From Thermodesulforhabdaceae bacterium (lineage in GTDB: Bacteria; Desulfobacterota; Syntrophobacteria; Syntrophobacterales; Thermodesulforhabdaceae), in NCBI GenBank assembly GCA_037482015.1, contig JBBFKT010000009.1, positions 1-64,000 of the forward strand: a stretch of 64,000 bases of DNA. Reading direction: 5' to 3'. Below, one piece after another: positions 7,450-16,577 of this stretch. Each line of letters begins with the position of its first letter. Position 1 is the stretch's first letter. Made by a program: the position numbers and the translations under genes. Under the pieces are notes generated by a model. That model was not told the origin of the DNA, ran no database searches, and saw nothing but the letters and a program-made list of their open reading frames with translations.

Positions 7450-8539
7450 TGCTATGCACCTCCTTAACTCGTTCAACTGCGCTCCTGATATCTATTGAAA
7501 CAGGACAGGATCTAATACATCTCCCACATCCGCAACAGGCAATGACTCCGCCATACCTCAAAGGAAAATAGCAAAATTTATGACCAAGCCGATTACGATA
7601 TCGTTCAAGCTTTGTAGGTCTTGGATTATGTCCACTGGCCTCCTGAGTATACTGATGAAACATGCAGGAATCCCATGAACGCAAACGTTCCCCCTTAAGC
7701 CCCTGAATTTCATCAGTTATAGTAAAGCAATAGCAGGTAGGACATACATAAGTGCAAACACCACAACTCAAGCAAGATTCGGCAATATCGCGCCAGACTC
7801 CCATGTTTTGAAACTGACCCTTGACAGCTTCCACACTTCCCGAAACGTCCAGTGAACCAATTATTCTATTTTTAGCTTCTTCCTGAATACGCTGAGCATC
7901 CCGCGACTGCTCTTCAGAAGGGGGATCGCACTCACAAAGTGAAATCACTTCTTTAGCTCTGTCATTTAGACCTTCCAAGACAAAACCTTCACTTGTAGAA
8001 GTAATCCTAATATCGCTACCTTCCATATCTCCGGGGCCACCACCAACAGATGAACAGAAACAGGCATCATCGGCATCCTGACAGACCAAAGTGGCAAAAA
8101 GAGTGTTTTCTCTACGGCTTTTGTAATAAACATCCAAATAGAGCCCCCGCAGGAATACCCAGTCGCAAATCACAAATCCTCGAACATCGCAGGGACGAGC
8201 GCCAAATACTAGGGTCTTTTCCGCATTGATCGTTTCTTTTAGAATCAAATCCTGTTTGGAGGGATCATCAGAGTTTTTGACATATTCATATTGAAACAAG
8301 GTTTCCCCCTGAGGGAGAATTACGCTTTTAGGGGGCATAGTACTCTGGCGAGTAAAAAAAGGCTCACTCTCGATTGTAAAAGGTCTAAACTCGACCGTCC
8401 ATCCATTACTCGAAGAAGAAAGAACGGGCACCCAGACTCTAAAATGCTTAGAGAGCCGCTCAAGCACCTCATTGAGTTTTTCTTGTGGGATAAAAATCTT
8501 TTCCTCGATCTTTTTTTTAGCTTTCTTCGCAGGCGTCAT
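7430..8539 (-). CDS. flxB: FlxB: 4Fe-4S dicluster subunit
   Basis: The 369-residue protein carries two 4Fe-4S motifs near its C-terminus, CLSCGVCTYVCPTCYC and CCGCGRCIRSCP, as in sulfhydrogenase/hydrogenase beta subunits. The Lys-rich N-terminus (MTPAKKAKKKIEEK) leads into a globular region with an FGARPCDVRG motif typical of the family. It lies between flxC and flxA in a minus-strand operon and overlaps flxA. It would relay electrons between the flavin subunit and the HdrA side of the cytosolic complex. Confidence 0.85.
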   Translation of the reverse strand: MTPAKKAKKKIEEKIFIPQEKLNEVLERLSKHFRVWVPVLSSSSNGWTVEFRPFTIESEPFFTRQSTMPPKSVILPQGETLFQYEYVKNSDDPSKQDLILKETINAEKTLVFGARPCDVRGFVICDWVFLRGLYLDVYYKSRRENTLFATLVCQDADDACFCSSVGGGPGDMEGSDIRITSTSEGFVLEGLNDRAKEVISLCECDPPSEEQSRDAQRIQEEAKNRIIGSLDVSGSVEAVKGQFQNMGVWRDIAESCLSCGVCTYVCPTCYCFTITDEIQGLKGERLRSWDSCMFHQYTQEASGHNPRPTKLERYRNRLGHKFCYFPLRYGGVIACCGCGRCIRSCPVSIDIRSAVERVKEVHSNACVCS

Positions 8540-8568
8540 AGCGTCTTCACCCTGTCCATTTGCTATCT

Positions 8569-9546
8569 TTATATACCAGCTTCATGAGGGTTGAAAGTAA
8601 GTAGAGGCGGAACGGCTTGAGGATCAAGACCAGCCTCATAGGAAAAAAGACGAAGGTTTATCTCATTAAGCTTTTCTTTGATAAACATTACTGGAATCCC
8701 CACAGGGCATACTCGCTCACATTCTCCACATTCGGTGCACCTTCCCGCAAGATGAAGTGCATGAATGCTGTGAAAGATAAAAATATCTTTGATCGTGGGC
8801 CTTTGAGTAACCCACTTGGGATCTCGCCTTTCGGCAATACACCAGTCCTGACATATACAGAGAGGGCAAGCATTGCGACAGGCGTAACATCGAACACACC
8901 GGGAGAGAACATCTATCCAGAAATTCCGTCGTTCTTCAAGGGACTTTTGTTCAAATTGTGCTACATTTCTATAAAGTTCACTTTTATCGATCCGCGGAGT
9001 TACAGTTTCACCAATTAAAACATCGTAAATAACGGGGTTCGGATAAGCACATCTAAGACATCGCCGAAGTAAAACACTTTCAATCGACATTTGTTCTAAA
9101 CCACCGGAGTGTTCAATTCTAAGAATTCCATCCTCAATGTGGGCGTTAAACACAGTCGTTGTATTGCCTATTTTCTTCATAACTAGTCGCCAGTCTATCG
9201 TGCCCTGGCAAGGAACACCTATTATCAAAAGTCTATCACGGTCTAAGAAATGCTCCTGAATAAGCGCCACAAGAGAGCGACTATCGCAACCTTTAACACA
9301 TACTGCTACTTTTTTACCCTCGCCAGCTATAACAGCAGGGTTTTTTACAAGGTATCCAGTAAGGTTCTGAACGCAGAAAGGATTCCAGACGAGCCTGGAG
9401 ATATCTTTTTCGCTACGGACAACAACAGGTTTTATCCGTAAAGGGTTAAACCCTCTTTCCCATCCTAATACCACATCAACCTGGGGCATAACATTACGTA
9501 ACACTTCGTGGAGTTTCTCGGTAATTTCGTTCCACATAATTTTCAA
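8569..9546 (-). CDS. flxC: FlxC: iron-sulfur subunit of the Hdr-Flx complex
   Basis: A 325-residue Fe-S protein, distantly related to FlxB (VCVKGCDSRSLVAL mirrors the FlxB FGARPCDVRG region). It has CVRCYACRNACPLCIC and CTECGECERVCP for two 4Fe-4S clusters, plus a CLRCAYPNP loop. The start is either TTG at 9546, which overlaps the flxD stop and has GGAGG four bases away, or ATG at 9537. The pairing of two related dicluster proteins is the hallmark of Flx complexes. Confidence 0.8.
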   Translation of the reverse strand: MKIMWNEITEKLHEVLRNVMPQVDVVLGWERGFNPLRIKPVVVRSEKDISRLVWNPFCVQNLTGYLVKNPAVIAGEGKKVAVCVKGCDSRSLVALIQEHFLDRDRLLIIGVPCQGTIDWRLVMKKIGNTTTVFNAHIEDGILRIEHSGGLEQMSIESVLLRRCLRCAYPNPVIYDVLIGETVTPRIDKSELYRNVAQFEQKSLEERRNFWIDVLSRCVRCYACRNACPLCICQDWCIAERRDPKWVTQRPTIKDIFIFHSIHALHLAGRCTECGECERVCPVGIPVMFIKEKLNEINLRLFSYEAGLDPQAVPPLLTFNPHEAGI

Positions 9547-10007
9547 TAAGCCTCCACAGAATTCTCCGTTTTAGTTTTTGTTCCTACGCCAGGATTCCTG
9601 CCTAGCTCGTGAATTCGTTGAGAAAACTCCGTTACTACTTCCTGCCACCTTTGACCTTCCGACGCAGAAACCCAGGTATAATGAAAGCGATCAGCATCAA
9701 TCCCCAAAAAAGGAAGAAACTCTTTTAGAACCTCAAGTCGCCTACGAGCATAGAAATTTCCTACAGCATAATGGCAATCTTTTGGATGACAACCAGAAAC
9801 CAATACTCCATCTATTCCTGAAATCAGAGCTTTCAAAACAAAAAGCGGATCCATTCTTCCCGTGCATGGGATACGAATAACCCTTAAATCCGTTGGTTGC
9901 TTAAGTCTGGATACTCCAGCAGTGTCGGCTCCACCGTAAGAACACCAATTACACAAAAAACCAATGATCTTCATTTCGTTTGCTGATGTTGTGCTTTTTT
10001 CTTCCAT
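9543..10007 (-). CDS. flxD: FlxD / MvhD-family iron-sulfur subunit
   Basis: This 154-residue protein matches the MvhD family, the small 2Fe-2S subunit that docks hydrogenase or Flx modules onto HdrA. Diagnostic parts are FLCNWCSYGGADTAG, RIPCTGRMDP and VSGCHPKDCHY, which hold the cluster cysteines. It sits between hdrA and flxC; its stop overlaps the flxC start. Its presence links the HdrABC half and the FlxABC half into one machine. Confidence 0.9.
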   Translation of the reverse strand: MEEKSTTSANEMKIIGFLCNWCSYGGADTAGVSRLKQPTDLRVIRIPCTGRMDPLFVLKALISGIDGVLVSGCHPKDCHYAVGNFYARRRLEVLKEFLPFLGIDADRFHYTWVSASEGQRWQEVVTEFSQRIHELGRNPGVGTKTKTENSVEAY

Positions 10008-10046
10008 AAAGCTCTTCCCTGAAAACTTAGCTTAGTATTGGCTGTT

Positions 10047-12005
10047 CTAAGCACATAGTTCTTCAATTTCCGCGAGAATCTGGTTATCGGTAGCATGTTG
10101 TAGCTGAATAGCCTTTGGTGGACATGTAGCATTACAGAGTCCACATCCCTGACATACTGTTGCAAGAACTTCTGCTTTTTTTATGCCACCTTTAAGTTCT
10201 TTCCAGCGGATTGCTCCATAGGGGCAGACTTCTATACACTTACCACAGGCGATACAGGCTCGCTCATTCACTGACGCCACCTGAGGACTTGTTTCTATGG
10301 TATCCCTTGCAAAAAGTGCTAGCACTTTTGAGGCCGCAGCGCTTCCCTGAGCAACCGAAGCAGGAATATCCTTTGGACCCTGGCAGGCTCCGGCAAGATA
10401 GATCCCAGCCGTGTTGGTTTCTACAGGTCTTAGCTTGGGATGATTTTCCATAAAGAAGCCATATTGATCGTAGGAAATATGCAACTTCTCAGCCAGTTCT
10501 CTCGCTCCTTTGCTGGCTTCAATGCCTGTAGCCAAAACCACCAGGTCAGCTTCTACCTCGATCTGAACCCCAAGCAAGGTATCCATACCTTGAACAACAA
10601 GTCTATCGCCTTTGGGATAAATCTTCCCTACTCTACCTCTGATATACTGCACACCGTATTCTTCCTGAGCCCTTCTTACAAACTCATCGTAATTTTTCCC
10701 TGGAGCTCGAATATCCATGTAAAAAACATAGCAACGAGAATCCGGAATATGATCCTTTGTGAGGATCGCCTGCTTGGCTATATACATACAACACACGCCG
10801 GAACAGTATGGTCTTCCTACAGAAGCATCTCTAGATCCAACGCATGCAATAAAAACAACATCTTTTGGCTCTTTCCCATCGGATGGCCGCTTGATGTGCC
10901 CTCCAAAGGGTCCCGATGCGCTCAGTATTCGTTCATACTGAATCCCGGTTATTACATCTCGATACTGTCCGGCACCATATTCTCCGTAAGCAGAGGGATC
11001 AAAAAGATCATAACCTGTTGCTACAATTATCGCTCCCACTTCTTCCGTCACAACTTCATCGGTCATATCATACCGGATAGCTTTAGCAGGGCAGACCTTA
11101 GAGCATATTCCACATTTTCCTTTGGTAAAATGAAGACAATACTTAGGATTTATGGTTGCTTTCTTAGGAATGGCTTGAGGGAAAGGAATGCTTATGGCAC
11201 GGGTAAAAGAAAGCTCCTCGTTGAATTCGTCCAAAACCTTCCGTGATGGGCATTTCTCCATGCAGACTCCACAGCCCGTGCACGCCGTCCAATCCACATA
11301 GGTAGCTTTCTTACGGATTTTGACAGTAAAATTTCCTACGTATCCGGAAACCGATTCAATCTCACTGTAAGCATAGAGTGTTATATTTTCTTTTTGAGCA
11401 ACATCCACCATTTTGGGTCCCAGGATACAGGATGAGCAATCTATGGTGGGGAAGGTCTTATCGAGTTGGGCCATTTTGCCGCCGATGGACGCTTTCCGTT
11501 CTACAAGCACCACCTGAAGTCCTGCATCAGCACAGTCCAGAGCTGCCTGTATGCCGGCAACTCCCCCTCCAATGATCATAACTCTCTTATTGATAGCTAC
11601 TCGAGACGGGAAAAGAGGCTGATTGAAACGGAGCTTTGCCACAGCCATTCTCACAAGCTCGATAGCTTTCTTCGTGTTCGCTTCACGATCATTGCTGATC
11701 CAGGATACATGCTCACGAATATTCGCCATCTCGAACATGTATCGGTTAAGACCAGCTTTTTCTACCGCTCTGCGAAAGGTGGGTTCATGCATTCTGGGGG
11801 AACAGGCTGCAACCACCACCCCTTGTAGATTGTAAGCTTCTATAGCTCGCTGAATCTCCTGCTGCCCCGGCTCAGAACAGGTATATACGTAAGTTGTAGA
11901 GTAAACCACATCAGGAAGTCTTCTTGCTGCTTCAGCGACTCGTTCTGTATCTACCGTTGAGGCGATATTTGTTCCGCACTGACAGACAAAAACACCTATA
12001 CGCAT
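10047..12005 (-). CDS. hdrA: HdrA: flavin-containing heterodisulfide-reductase-like subunit
   Basis: The 652-residue protein has an N-terminal Cys motif (FVCQCG), a Rossmann FAD site VMIIGGGVAGIQ at about 142-153, a CSSCILGPK segment (190-198), 4Fe-4S motifs starting at Cys242 (CTGCGVCMEKCP) and CGICSKVCP, and a C-terminal ferredoxin pair (CIACGKCIEVCP, CQGCGLCNATCP). This is the full set for HdrA, the bifurcating flavin subunit. Length is typical. It lies between hdrB (19-base gap) and flxD. In methanogens it works on CoM-S-S-CoB; in sulfate reducers the likely disulfide partner is DsrC, which is not in the window. Confidence 0.93.
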   Translation of the reverse strand: MRIGVFVCQCGTNIASTVDTERVAEAARRLPDVVYSTTYVYTCSEPGQQEIQRAIEAYNLQGVVVAACSPRMHEPTFRRAVEKAGLNRYMFEMANIREHVSWISNDREANTKKAIELVRMAVAKLRFNQPLFPSRVAINKRVMIIGGGVAGIQAALDCADAGLQVVLVERKASIGGKMAQLDKTFPTIDCSSCILGPKMVDVAQKENITLYAYSEIESVSGYVGNFTVKIRKKATYVDWTACTGCGVCMEKCPSRKVLDEFNEELSFTRAISIPFPQAIPKKATINPKYCLHFTKGKCGICSKVCPAKAIRYDMTDEVVTEEVGAIIVATGYDLFDPSAYGEYGAGQYRDVITGIQYERILSASGPFGGHIKRPSDGKEPKDVVFIACVGSRDASVGRPYCSGVCCMYIAKQAILTKDHIPDSRCYVFYMDIRAPGKNYDEFVRRAQEEYGVQYIRGRVGKIYPKGDRLVVQGMDTLLGVQIEVEADLVVLATGIEASKGARELAEKLHISYDQYGFFMENHPKLRPVETNTAGIYLAGACQGPKDIPASVAQGSAAASKVLALFARDTIETSPQVASVNERACIACGKCIEVCPYGAIRWKELKGGIKKAEVLATVCQGCGLCNATCPPKAIQLQHATDNQILAEIEELCA

Positions 12006-12024
12006 AGCATCTCTCTACACTTTT

Positions 12025-12930
12025 TTATGTTTGCTTTTCTAAGACAAAATTTTCTTTTCCCTTACGACTCATTTCAAACAGGAAGTTAGGCTTCACAGCC
12101 AGCCTATGTAAACCAAGCTTTTTAGGTTCTATCCCTAAAGCCAATCCTATTATCTGGGTAATATAAATAACTGGGATTTCGAAAGATTCTTTACGATAGC
12201 GTTCAACCTGTCCTTGACGCAGGTCAAGATTCTGCTGGCAAAGAGGACAAGCCACAGCAATAGCATCGGCTTTAAGATCTTGCGCCATTTTTAGAATCCG
12301 TCCTGTAAGTTTTCCCACAATGTCCTTTCTCAACACCCCGTAGGTCGCTCCGCAACACTCGGTTTTAAAAGGAAAGTGTGGAACTTTAGCACCGACCGCT
12401 CCTAATAATCGATCCATAGACGTGGGCTGTTCAGGATCGTCAAATTCGGCAAACTTAGGAGGACGAGTAAGAAGACATCCGTAATAAGGCACAACTGTTA
12501 TGCCTTCCAAGGGGAAAACAACATTTCTCTCTATTTCATCAACGCCGATATCTTCTATTAAAAACTGAACTATTGAAACCGCCTTTATTCTGCCTTCGAA
12601 GGGCATGTTGAGGATGCGAAGGAAATCTTCTTTTTTGGTGGGATCTCGAAATGCCTCCAGAGATCCTTTAAGAGCCTTAAGGCAACCAGGACATGGAGTC
12701 ATCACCTTATCAAATCCTACCGATTCAGCAATAGCAAGGTTTCTTCCAGAAAGAGCGGCAGAAAGAAGTGGTTCGTAGATGTGAGCGGGAGTTGATCCAC
12801 AGCAGTTCCAGTCAGGGATTTCTCGAAGAGAGATTCCAAAAACTTTACAAATTTCCCGCACCGACTCATCAAATTCCTTAGCAGTTCCTTCAATTGAACA
12901 ACCAGGGTAATAGGCTATTTCACGAAACAT
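12025..12930 (-). CDS. hdrB: HdrB: CCG-domain heterodisulfide-reductase-like subunit
   Basis: Two CCG domains are visible: GCS..CCGSTPAH with CPGCLKAL, then YYGCLLTRPP, CCGATYG and CPLCQQN. These bind the noncubane 4Fe-4S clusters at which disulfides are reduced in HdrB. The ATG at 12930 has GGGGAAG eight bases upstream and gives 301 residues; an ATG at 12954 lacks an RBS. It is 51 bases downstream of hdrC and just upstream of hdrA. Confidence 0.92.
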   Translation of the reverse strand: MFREIAYYPGCSIEGTAKEFDESVREICKVFGISLREIPDWNCCGSTPAHIYEPLLSAALSGRNLAIAESVGFDKVMTPCPGCLKALKGSLEAFRDPTKKEDFLRILNMPFEGRIKAVSIVQFLIEDIGVDEIERNVVFPLEGITVVPYYGCLLTRPPKFAEFDDPEQPTSMDRLLGAVGAKVPHFPFKTECCGATYGVLRKDIVGKLTGRILKMAQDLKADAIAVACPLCQQNLDLRQGQVERYRKESFEIPVIYITQIIGLALGIEPKKLGLHRLAVKPNFLFEMSRKGKENFVLEKQT

Positions 12931-12981
12931 CTTTTTATCTTCCCCATTGCTCATAATGACGAAAAAGTCCTTAACCCAAAT

Positions 12982-13569
12982 CTAGCCTTTATGAGCCATT
13001 TTTTGGTGTTGCCAGGATTCAAACCGATCGAATATAGCCGCAACTTCCTTTCGTCCTTTGATAATAGAAGGCAACAAATGAAGCTTTCTAGCTTTGAAGA
13101 CCTTGGGAGCCAGCTCCATATCGTTTGTAAGGCGACCCGTTCGTAAATTCACGATAGGCAATAACCCTGTTTCGAAAACTCGTCCGAAAGTCTTTACCGA
13201 CTTCAAAAATTCTTCGTAGAAAACCTCTACATCTTTAATGGATATGATTCCTTCTCTAAGGGACATCACTCGCAGGGCTTCCATCACTCGAGTAACCTCT
13301 ATGTTGCACGGGCACCTTGTTGAACAGGCCGTACAAGCAGCACAAAGCCATATAGAACGAGACGAGAGAACAGCAGCCTTTTGACCAAGCTGAATAAGGC
13401 GCATAATCTGATTTACTGGATAGTCGTAAACGAAGGTATAATTACAGCTAGCACTGCAGTTCCCACATTGATAGCATTTGCTAATTTGCTGCCCGCTTTC
13501 TTCTTCAACCAGCCGAATAAAGTGCTCATCGAAGGTATTATTAAGCGTCAGAGTTCGTAGTCGTTCCAT
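12982..13569 (-). CDS. hdrC: HdrC: 4Fe-4S electron-relay subunit
   Basis: The protein (195 residues from the ATG at 13569, AAGGA eight bases upstream) has two 4Fe-4S motifs, CYQCGNCSASCNY and CAACTACSTRCP, in the helical HdrC fold. It passes electrons from HdrA to HdrB. It follows the GAF gene by 20 bases and so shares its transcript. Confidence 0.92.
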   Translation of the reverse strand: MERLRTLTLNNTFDEHFIRLVEEESGQQISKCYQCGNCSASCNYTFVYDYPVNQIMRLIQLGQKAAVLSSRSIWLCAACTACSTRCPCNIEVTRVMEALRVMSLREGIISIKDVEVFYEEFLKSVKTFGRVFETGLLPIVNLRTGRLTNDMELAPKVFKARKLHLLPSIIKGRKEVAAIFDRFESWQHQKMAHKG

Positions 13570-13589
13570 TGACATTATCCTTTTTCGTC

Positions 13590-14639
13590 TTAAGTGCTAC
13601 TGCCATCATAGCCAAAGTCTATAAGAAGCTGCTGATATTCATACTTCAGGCGCTGATACATTCTGGCATTCTCAAGCGCAAAGGCGCACTGCTGAGCTAT
13701 TGCCTGAGCAAACTCTACTTCATCTTCGGAAAAAGGTGGTCTTTCGCCTGCCATAACTCTAAGCACGCCTATTACTTTACCGCGCACCATAAGAGGTATG
13801 GACAGGATACGCCTGATGCCAGTCTCAACTACTTCCGCTCGATACTGGATGCGAGGATCAGTAAAAACGTCATCTATGATTACCGTCCGTCCCGCCATGT
13901 TTTCAGCGATGCTTCTGTGAGCATCTACAGGACCCTTGTGTAGAAACTCTTCGCTCAAACCGTAGGCTTGAGCCACGTAAAGCTGTTGAGTTTTTGGATC
14001 AAGGAGACGAACTACACAACCAATGGCATTAAGGAGTTCTGTTGTTTTCGTAACAACAAGATGAAGAACTTTGTTAACGTTAAGGGAAGAATTAATTGCG
14101 GCGCTTACTTCCTGGAAGCTTTTGAGATATTGACGTTCTTTTAGAATGCATCGATCTCGCTCAAGTTGCTGATAAAAAGCATAAATAACCATGGAAGCAA
14201 GAGTTTCAACCAGGAGCAGATCGTCTTTAGAAAATTCTCGAGGTGTTGGTGCAAAAAGCGCCACCATTCCCCGCATTTCCTGCCCTATTTCTATAGGGAC
14301 AACACTAATAGCATGGATCCCTTCAATAAGAAGTTGTTCTTGTTCGGGAATTTCTTCTGCTTCCTTAACGTTAGGAAAACAGATGGTCATATCAGGAAGA
14401 TGGAAACAAACGCTCTTTTTAGATTTGGACGGTTCCCCTAAAAGGAAATATTCGCTAAGTCCATAACTTCCTAAAATTTCGAGCTTTTCACTCCCGTTAC
14501 GTCTTGCTTTAATAAAACATCCCCTTAAGCCCAAAGTTTCCGTTATTCTTTTAGAAACTAGATAGGCAACGCTATAGATATCAGCAAGATCACACAAAGA
14601 TCGACTTACCTCTGAAACAAGGCTCAAGTAACCCTTCAT
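13590..14639 (-). CDS. Twin-GAF-domain protein heading the hdr-flx operon
   Basis: The 349-residue protein consists of two GAF domains, about residues 20-160 and 175-335; the second contains SIAENMAGRTVIIDDV, RILSIPLMVRGKVIGVL and FSEDEVEFAQAIAQQCA, all typical of GAF sensors. There is no kinase, HTH or cyclase domain, so any output must go through a partner. As first gene of the transcript, with AGAGGAGAAAGG before its ATG, it could sense redox state or a small ligand for the Hdr-Flx complex. That role is inference from position only. Confidence 0.8.
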   Translation of the reverse strand: MKGYLSLVSEVSRSLCDLADIYSVAYLVSKRITETLGLRGCFIKARRNGSEKLEILGSYGLSEYFLLGEPSKSKKSVCFHLPDMTICFPNVKEAEEIPEQEQLLIEGIHAISVVPIEIGQEMRGMVALFAPTPREFSKDDLLLVETLASMVIYAFYQQLERDRCILKERQYLKSFQEVSAAINSSLNVNKVLHLVVTKTTELLNAIGCVVRLLDPKTQQLYVAQAYGLSEEFLHKGPVDAHRSIAENMAGRTVIIDDVFTDPRIQYRAEVVETGIRRILSIPLMVRGKVIGVLRVMAGERPPFSEDEVEFAQAIAQQCAFALENARMYQRLKYEYQQLLIDFGYDGSST

Positions 14640-14856
14640 AGAACCTTTCTCCTCTTTCTAAGAGAAGATCACCCAAAAGAGGGTTTCTTCTCATCTGTCT
14701 AGTTTCTCAACAGGTCTTGATACTCATTTTTACAAAGTAAAGCAAGAGACAATTTTACTTTTTACTTCAAGTTTTATATTCCCTTAAAGTGACAAATGTT
14801 TTTTAACTCACACTTTCTTTCTAACCCGAGATATAGGCTACATAAAAAGCCTTTCT

Positions 14857-15291
14857 TTATTCTCCTCCCTGATCGGAGTTGCGAATAAATTCTTCATGAA
14901 GTTGTCTAAGTTTTGTCTTCTCCTTCCAATCCTGATAGGTTTTCAGAATACACCGCTTTTGCCAAGCAGGATGAACAAGGTATAAACCGGTATGGGACAT
15001 AAAATCGCTCAAAAGTTCTTCGAGAAGGCGCTTCACATCGCTCTCCGCGATAAAGTTTCTATCCTTTTCGTAAGAAAAAACATACTCATTCCCAAAGGCT
15101 TTAACAAACTCATCATAAGCGTCATCAGGATCATTATAACCATCAAAAAATTCTTTTTTAACCCCAATTGGCACCTCCACACGCAAGCACACATACCATC
15201 GATCCCCAGCCACATGCTTAGACTTATCGTAACAATAGACTCTTAAGCCATTTGACAAAGTCACAGTTTTCATCAAGCGAGGTTCACTCAT
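14857..15291 (-). CDS. Small conserved hypothetical protein
   Basis: About 144 residues from the ATG at 15291, which has GGGAGGAG six bases upstream; the longer frame to 15345 has no RBS. The sequence is soluble, with a beta-rich start (KTVTLSNGLRVYCYDKSKHVAGDRWYV) and a helical, charged C-terminus. I recognise no family or catalytic motif. It stands alone between the GAF-hdr promoter region and the divergent DUF1614 gene. Confidence 0.6.
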   Translation of the reverse strand: MSEPRLMKTVTLSNGLRVYCYDKSKHVAGDRWYVCLRVEVPIGVKKEFFDGYNDPDDAYDEFVKAFGNEYVFSYEKDRNFIAESDVKRLLEELLSDFMSHTGLYLVHPAWQKRCILKTYQDWKEKTKLRQLHEEFIRNSDQGGE

Positions 15292-15422
15292 GCACATCTC
15301 CTCCCGTTTAGTCTCTCGAACTAGTATTTCAATTCTATTGTCCAACCGGCTCCATTCTTCTATAATCCTTTACGCAGCTTCAGTCACCATAGTAAAACCA
15401 TCAGTCAAGAAAGGATTTTATC

Positions 15423-16094
15423 ATGTTTTTCCTGCCTTTCATGATCCTGTTCTTCTTCATCTTCATGTTTATACTCTTTGTGCTGTTTTTTCTTGTTAAA
15501 TGGGGAATCATTTACATTGCCTTTGAGAAACTGGGCATATCGCCGGATTTGTTATTCCTGCTTTTATTTATCTCTATGATTGGAAGCGCTATAAATATTC
15601 CCGTGGGCAGAATACGCTCAGAATACGAGCAGGCCTATCCGGAAATAATATCATTTTTCGGCATTCGGTATCGTTTGCCACCCATCAGAAAACCACAAGA
15701 AACGATCGTAGCGATAAATGTGGGAGGAGCTCTTATACCGACTTTGCTTTCTCTGTATTTATGGAGTCAGACTCCAGCTTTTATCAATGTTCTTATAGCC
15801 ACGGCTATTGTAACAATAGTTGTAAATAAGCTTGCTCGCCCAGTAGTTGGAGTAGGCATAGCTATTCCTATGTTTATACCACCCATAGTAGCCGCTCTTT
15901 GCGCCTTAATTCTATCTCCCGATTGGGCTCCAAAAACAGCTTACGTAAGCGGCACTATTGGAACTCTGTTAGGAGCCGATATTTTGAATCTTCCCAAAGT
16001 GAGAAAACTAGGTGCACCGGTTGTTTCAATCGGGGGAGCGGGAACTTTCGATGGAATCTTTCTCACGGGTATTATTGCTGTGCTCCTCGCTTGA
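15423..16094 (+). CDS. DUF1614 family membrane protein
   Basis: The 223-residue protein is very hydrophobic with about six or seven helices. It shows the DUF1614 signature: INIPVGRIRSE near the first third, TIVAINVGGALIPTLLSLYL in the middle and GTIGTLLGADILNLPKV plus VSIGGAGTFDGIFLTGI at the end. The family is found in archaea and anaerobic bacteria and has no known function. AAGGATTTTATC precedes the ATG. Its last 69 bases overlap the convergent DciA-like gene. Confidence 0.8.
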   Translation: MFFLPFMILFFFIFMFILFVLFFLVKWGIIYIAFEKLGISPDLLFLLLFISMIGSAINIPVGRIRSEYEQAYPEIISFFGIRYRLPPIRKPQETIVAINVGGALIPTLLSLYLWSQTPAFINVLIATAIVTIVVNKLARPVVGVGIAIPMFIPPIVAALCALILSPDWAPKTAYVSGTIGTLLGADILNLPKVRKLGAPVVSIGGAGTFDGIFLTGIIAVLLA

Positions 16095-16565
16095 AACTGA
16101 TTCGGGAGCAAAAAGGGGAAGTAATCTTCTAGCGATCCTTTTCAATTCAGGATCTCGACAGGACTTGATAAATTTTTGAGCTTCCTCGGAAAGTTCATAC
16201 TTCTTTGGCTTAGATTTTTTCCTTCTTTTAGGTTTAGAGATTTTTGAATTCTCCTGGTGAGTTAATACGCTTGATGGAGTCTCCTGAGGAAGTTCCCCCA
16301 CCTTGAATACAATTTTTGTAACAGGTTCTAATCCAACTCGCTGATCATTAACCCGCTGAAGGATTTCTTCTTTATGGAGATCTAGGTGATGCTTCCATAT
16401 GCTGTCGTAAACATGAACAGTTAAAACACCTTTCTTGAATTTCACCGGTCTCGCTCGCGAAGCCACCTGAGATCCCACCACACTTTCCCAATCACTCACA
16501 GGACTAGTCGGAAGGATCTTTCTTTCGGAAAGCACCTTTTGAATTATGAAACCAATCGGTTCCAT
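16026..16565 (-). CDS. DUF721/DciA-like protein
   Basis: The N-terminal 95 residues match DUF721: WESVVGSQVASRARPVKFKKGVLTV and the conserved Trp in SIWKHHLDLHKEEIL. DciA in this family loads the replicative helicase in bacteria lacking DnaC. The C-terminal half is Lys/Pro-rich and likely disordered. ATG at 16565 is preferred over a TTG nine bases upstream. It is 12 bases downstream of the membrane-protein gene and overlaps DUF1614 tail to tail. Confidence 0.75.
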   Translation of the reverse strand: MEPIGFIIQKVLSERKILPTSPVSDWESVVGSQVASRARPVKFKKGVLTVHVYDSIWKHHLDLHKEEILQRVNDQRVGLEPVTKIVFKVGELPQETPSSVLTHQENSKISKPKRRKKSKPKKYELSEEAQKFIKSCRDPELKRIARRLLPLFAPESVSSEEHSNNTREKDSIESSRSPD

Positions 16566-16577
16566 CTTGGTCAAATC

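Noticed and set aside
10440-11246. Long plus-strand frame opposite hdrA
   Set aside because: The minus frame is a full HdrA with all cofactor motifs; the opposite frame has no motif.
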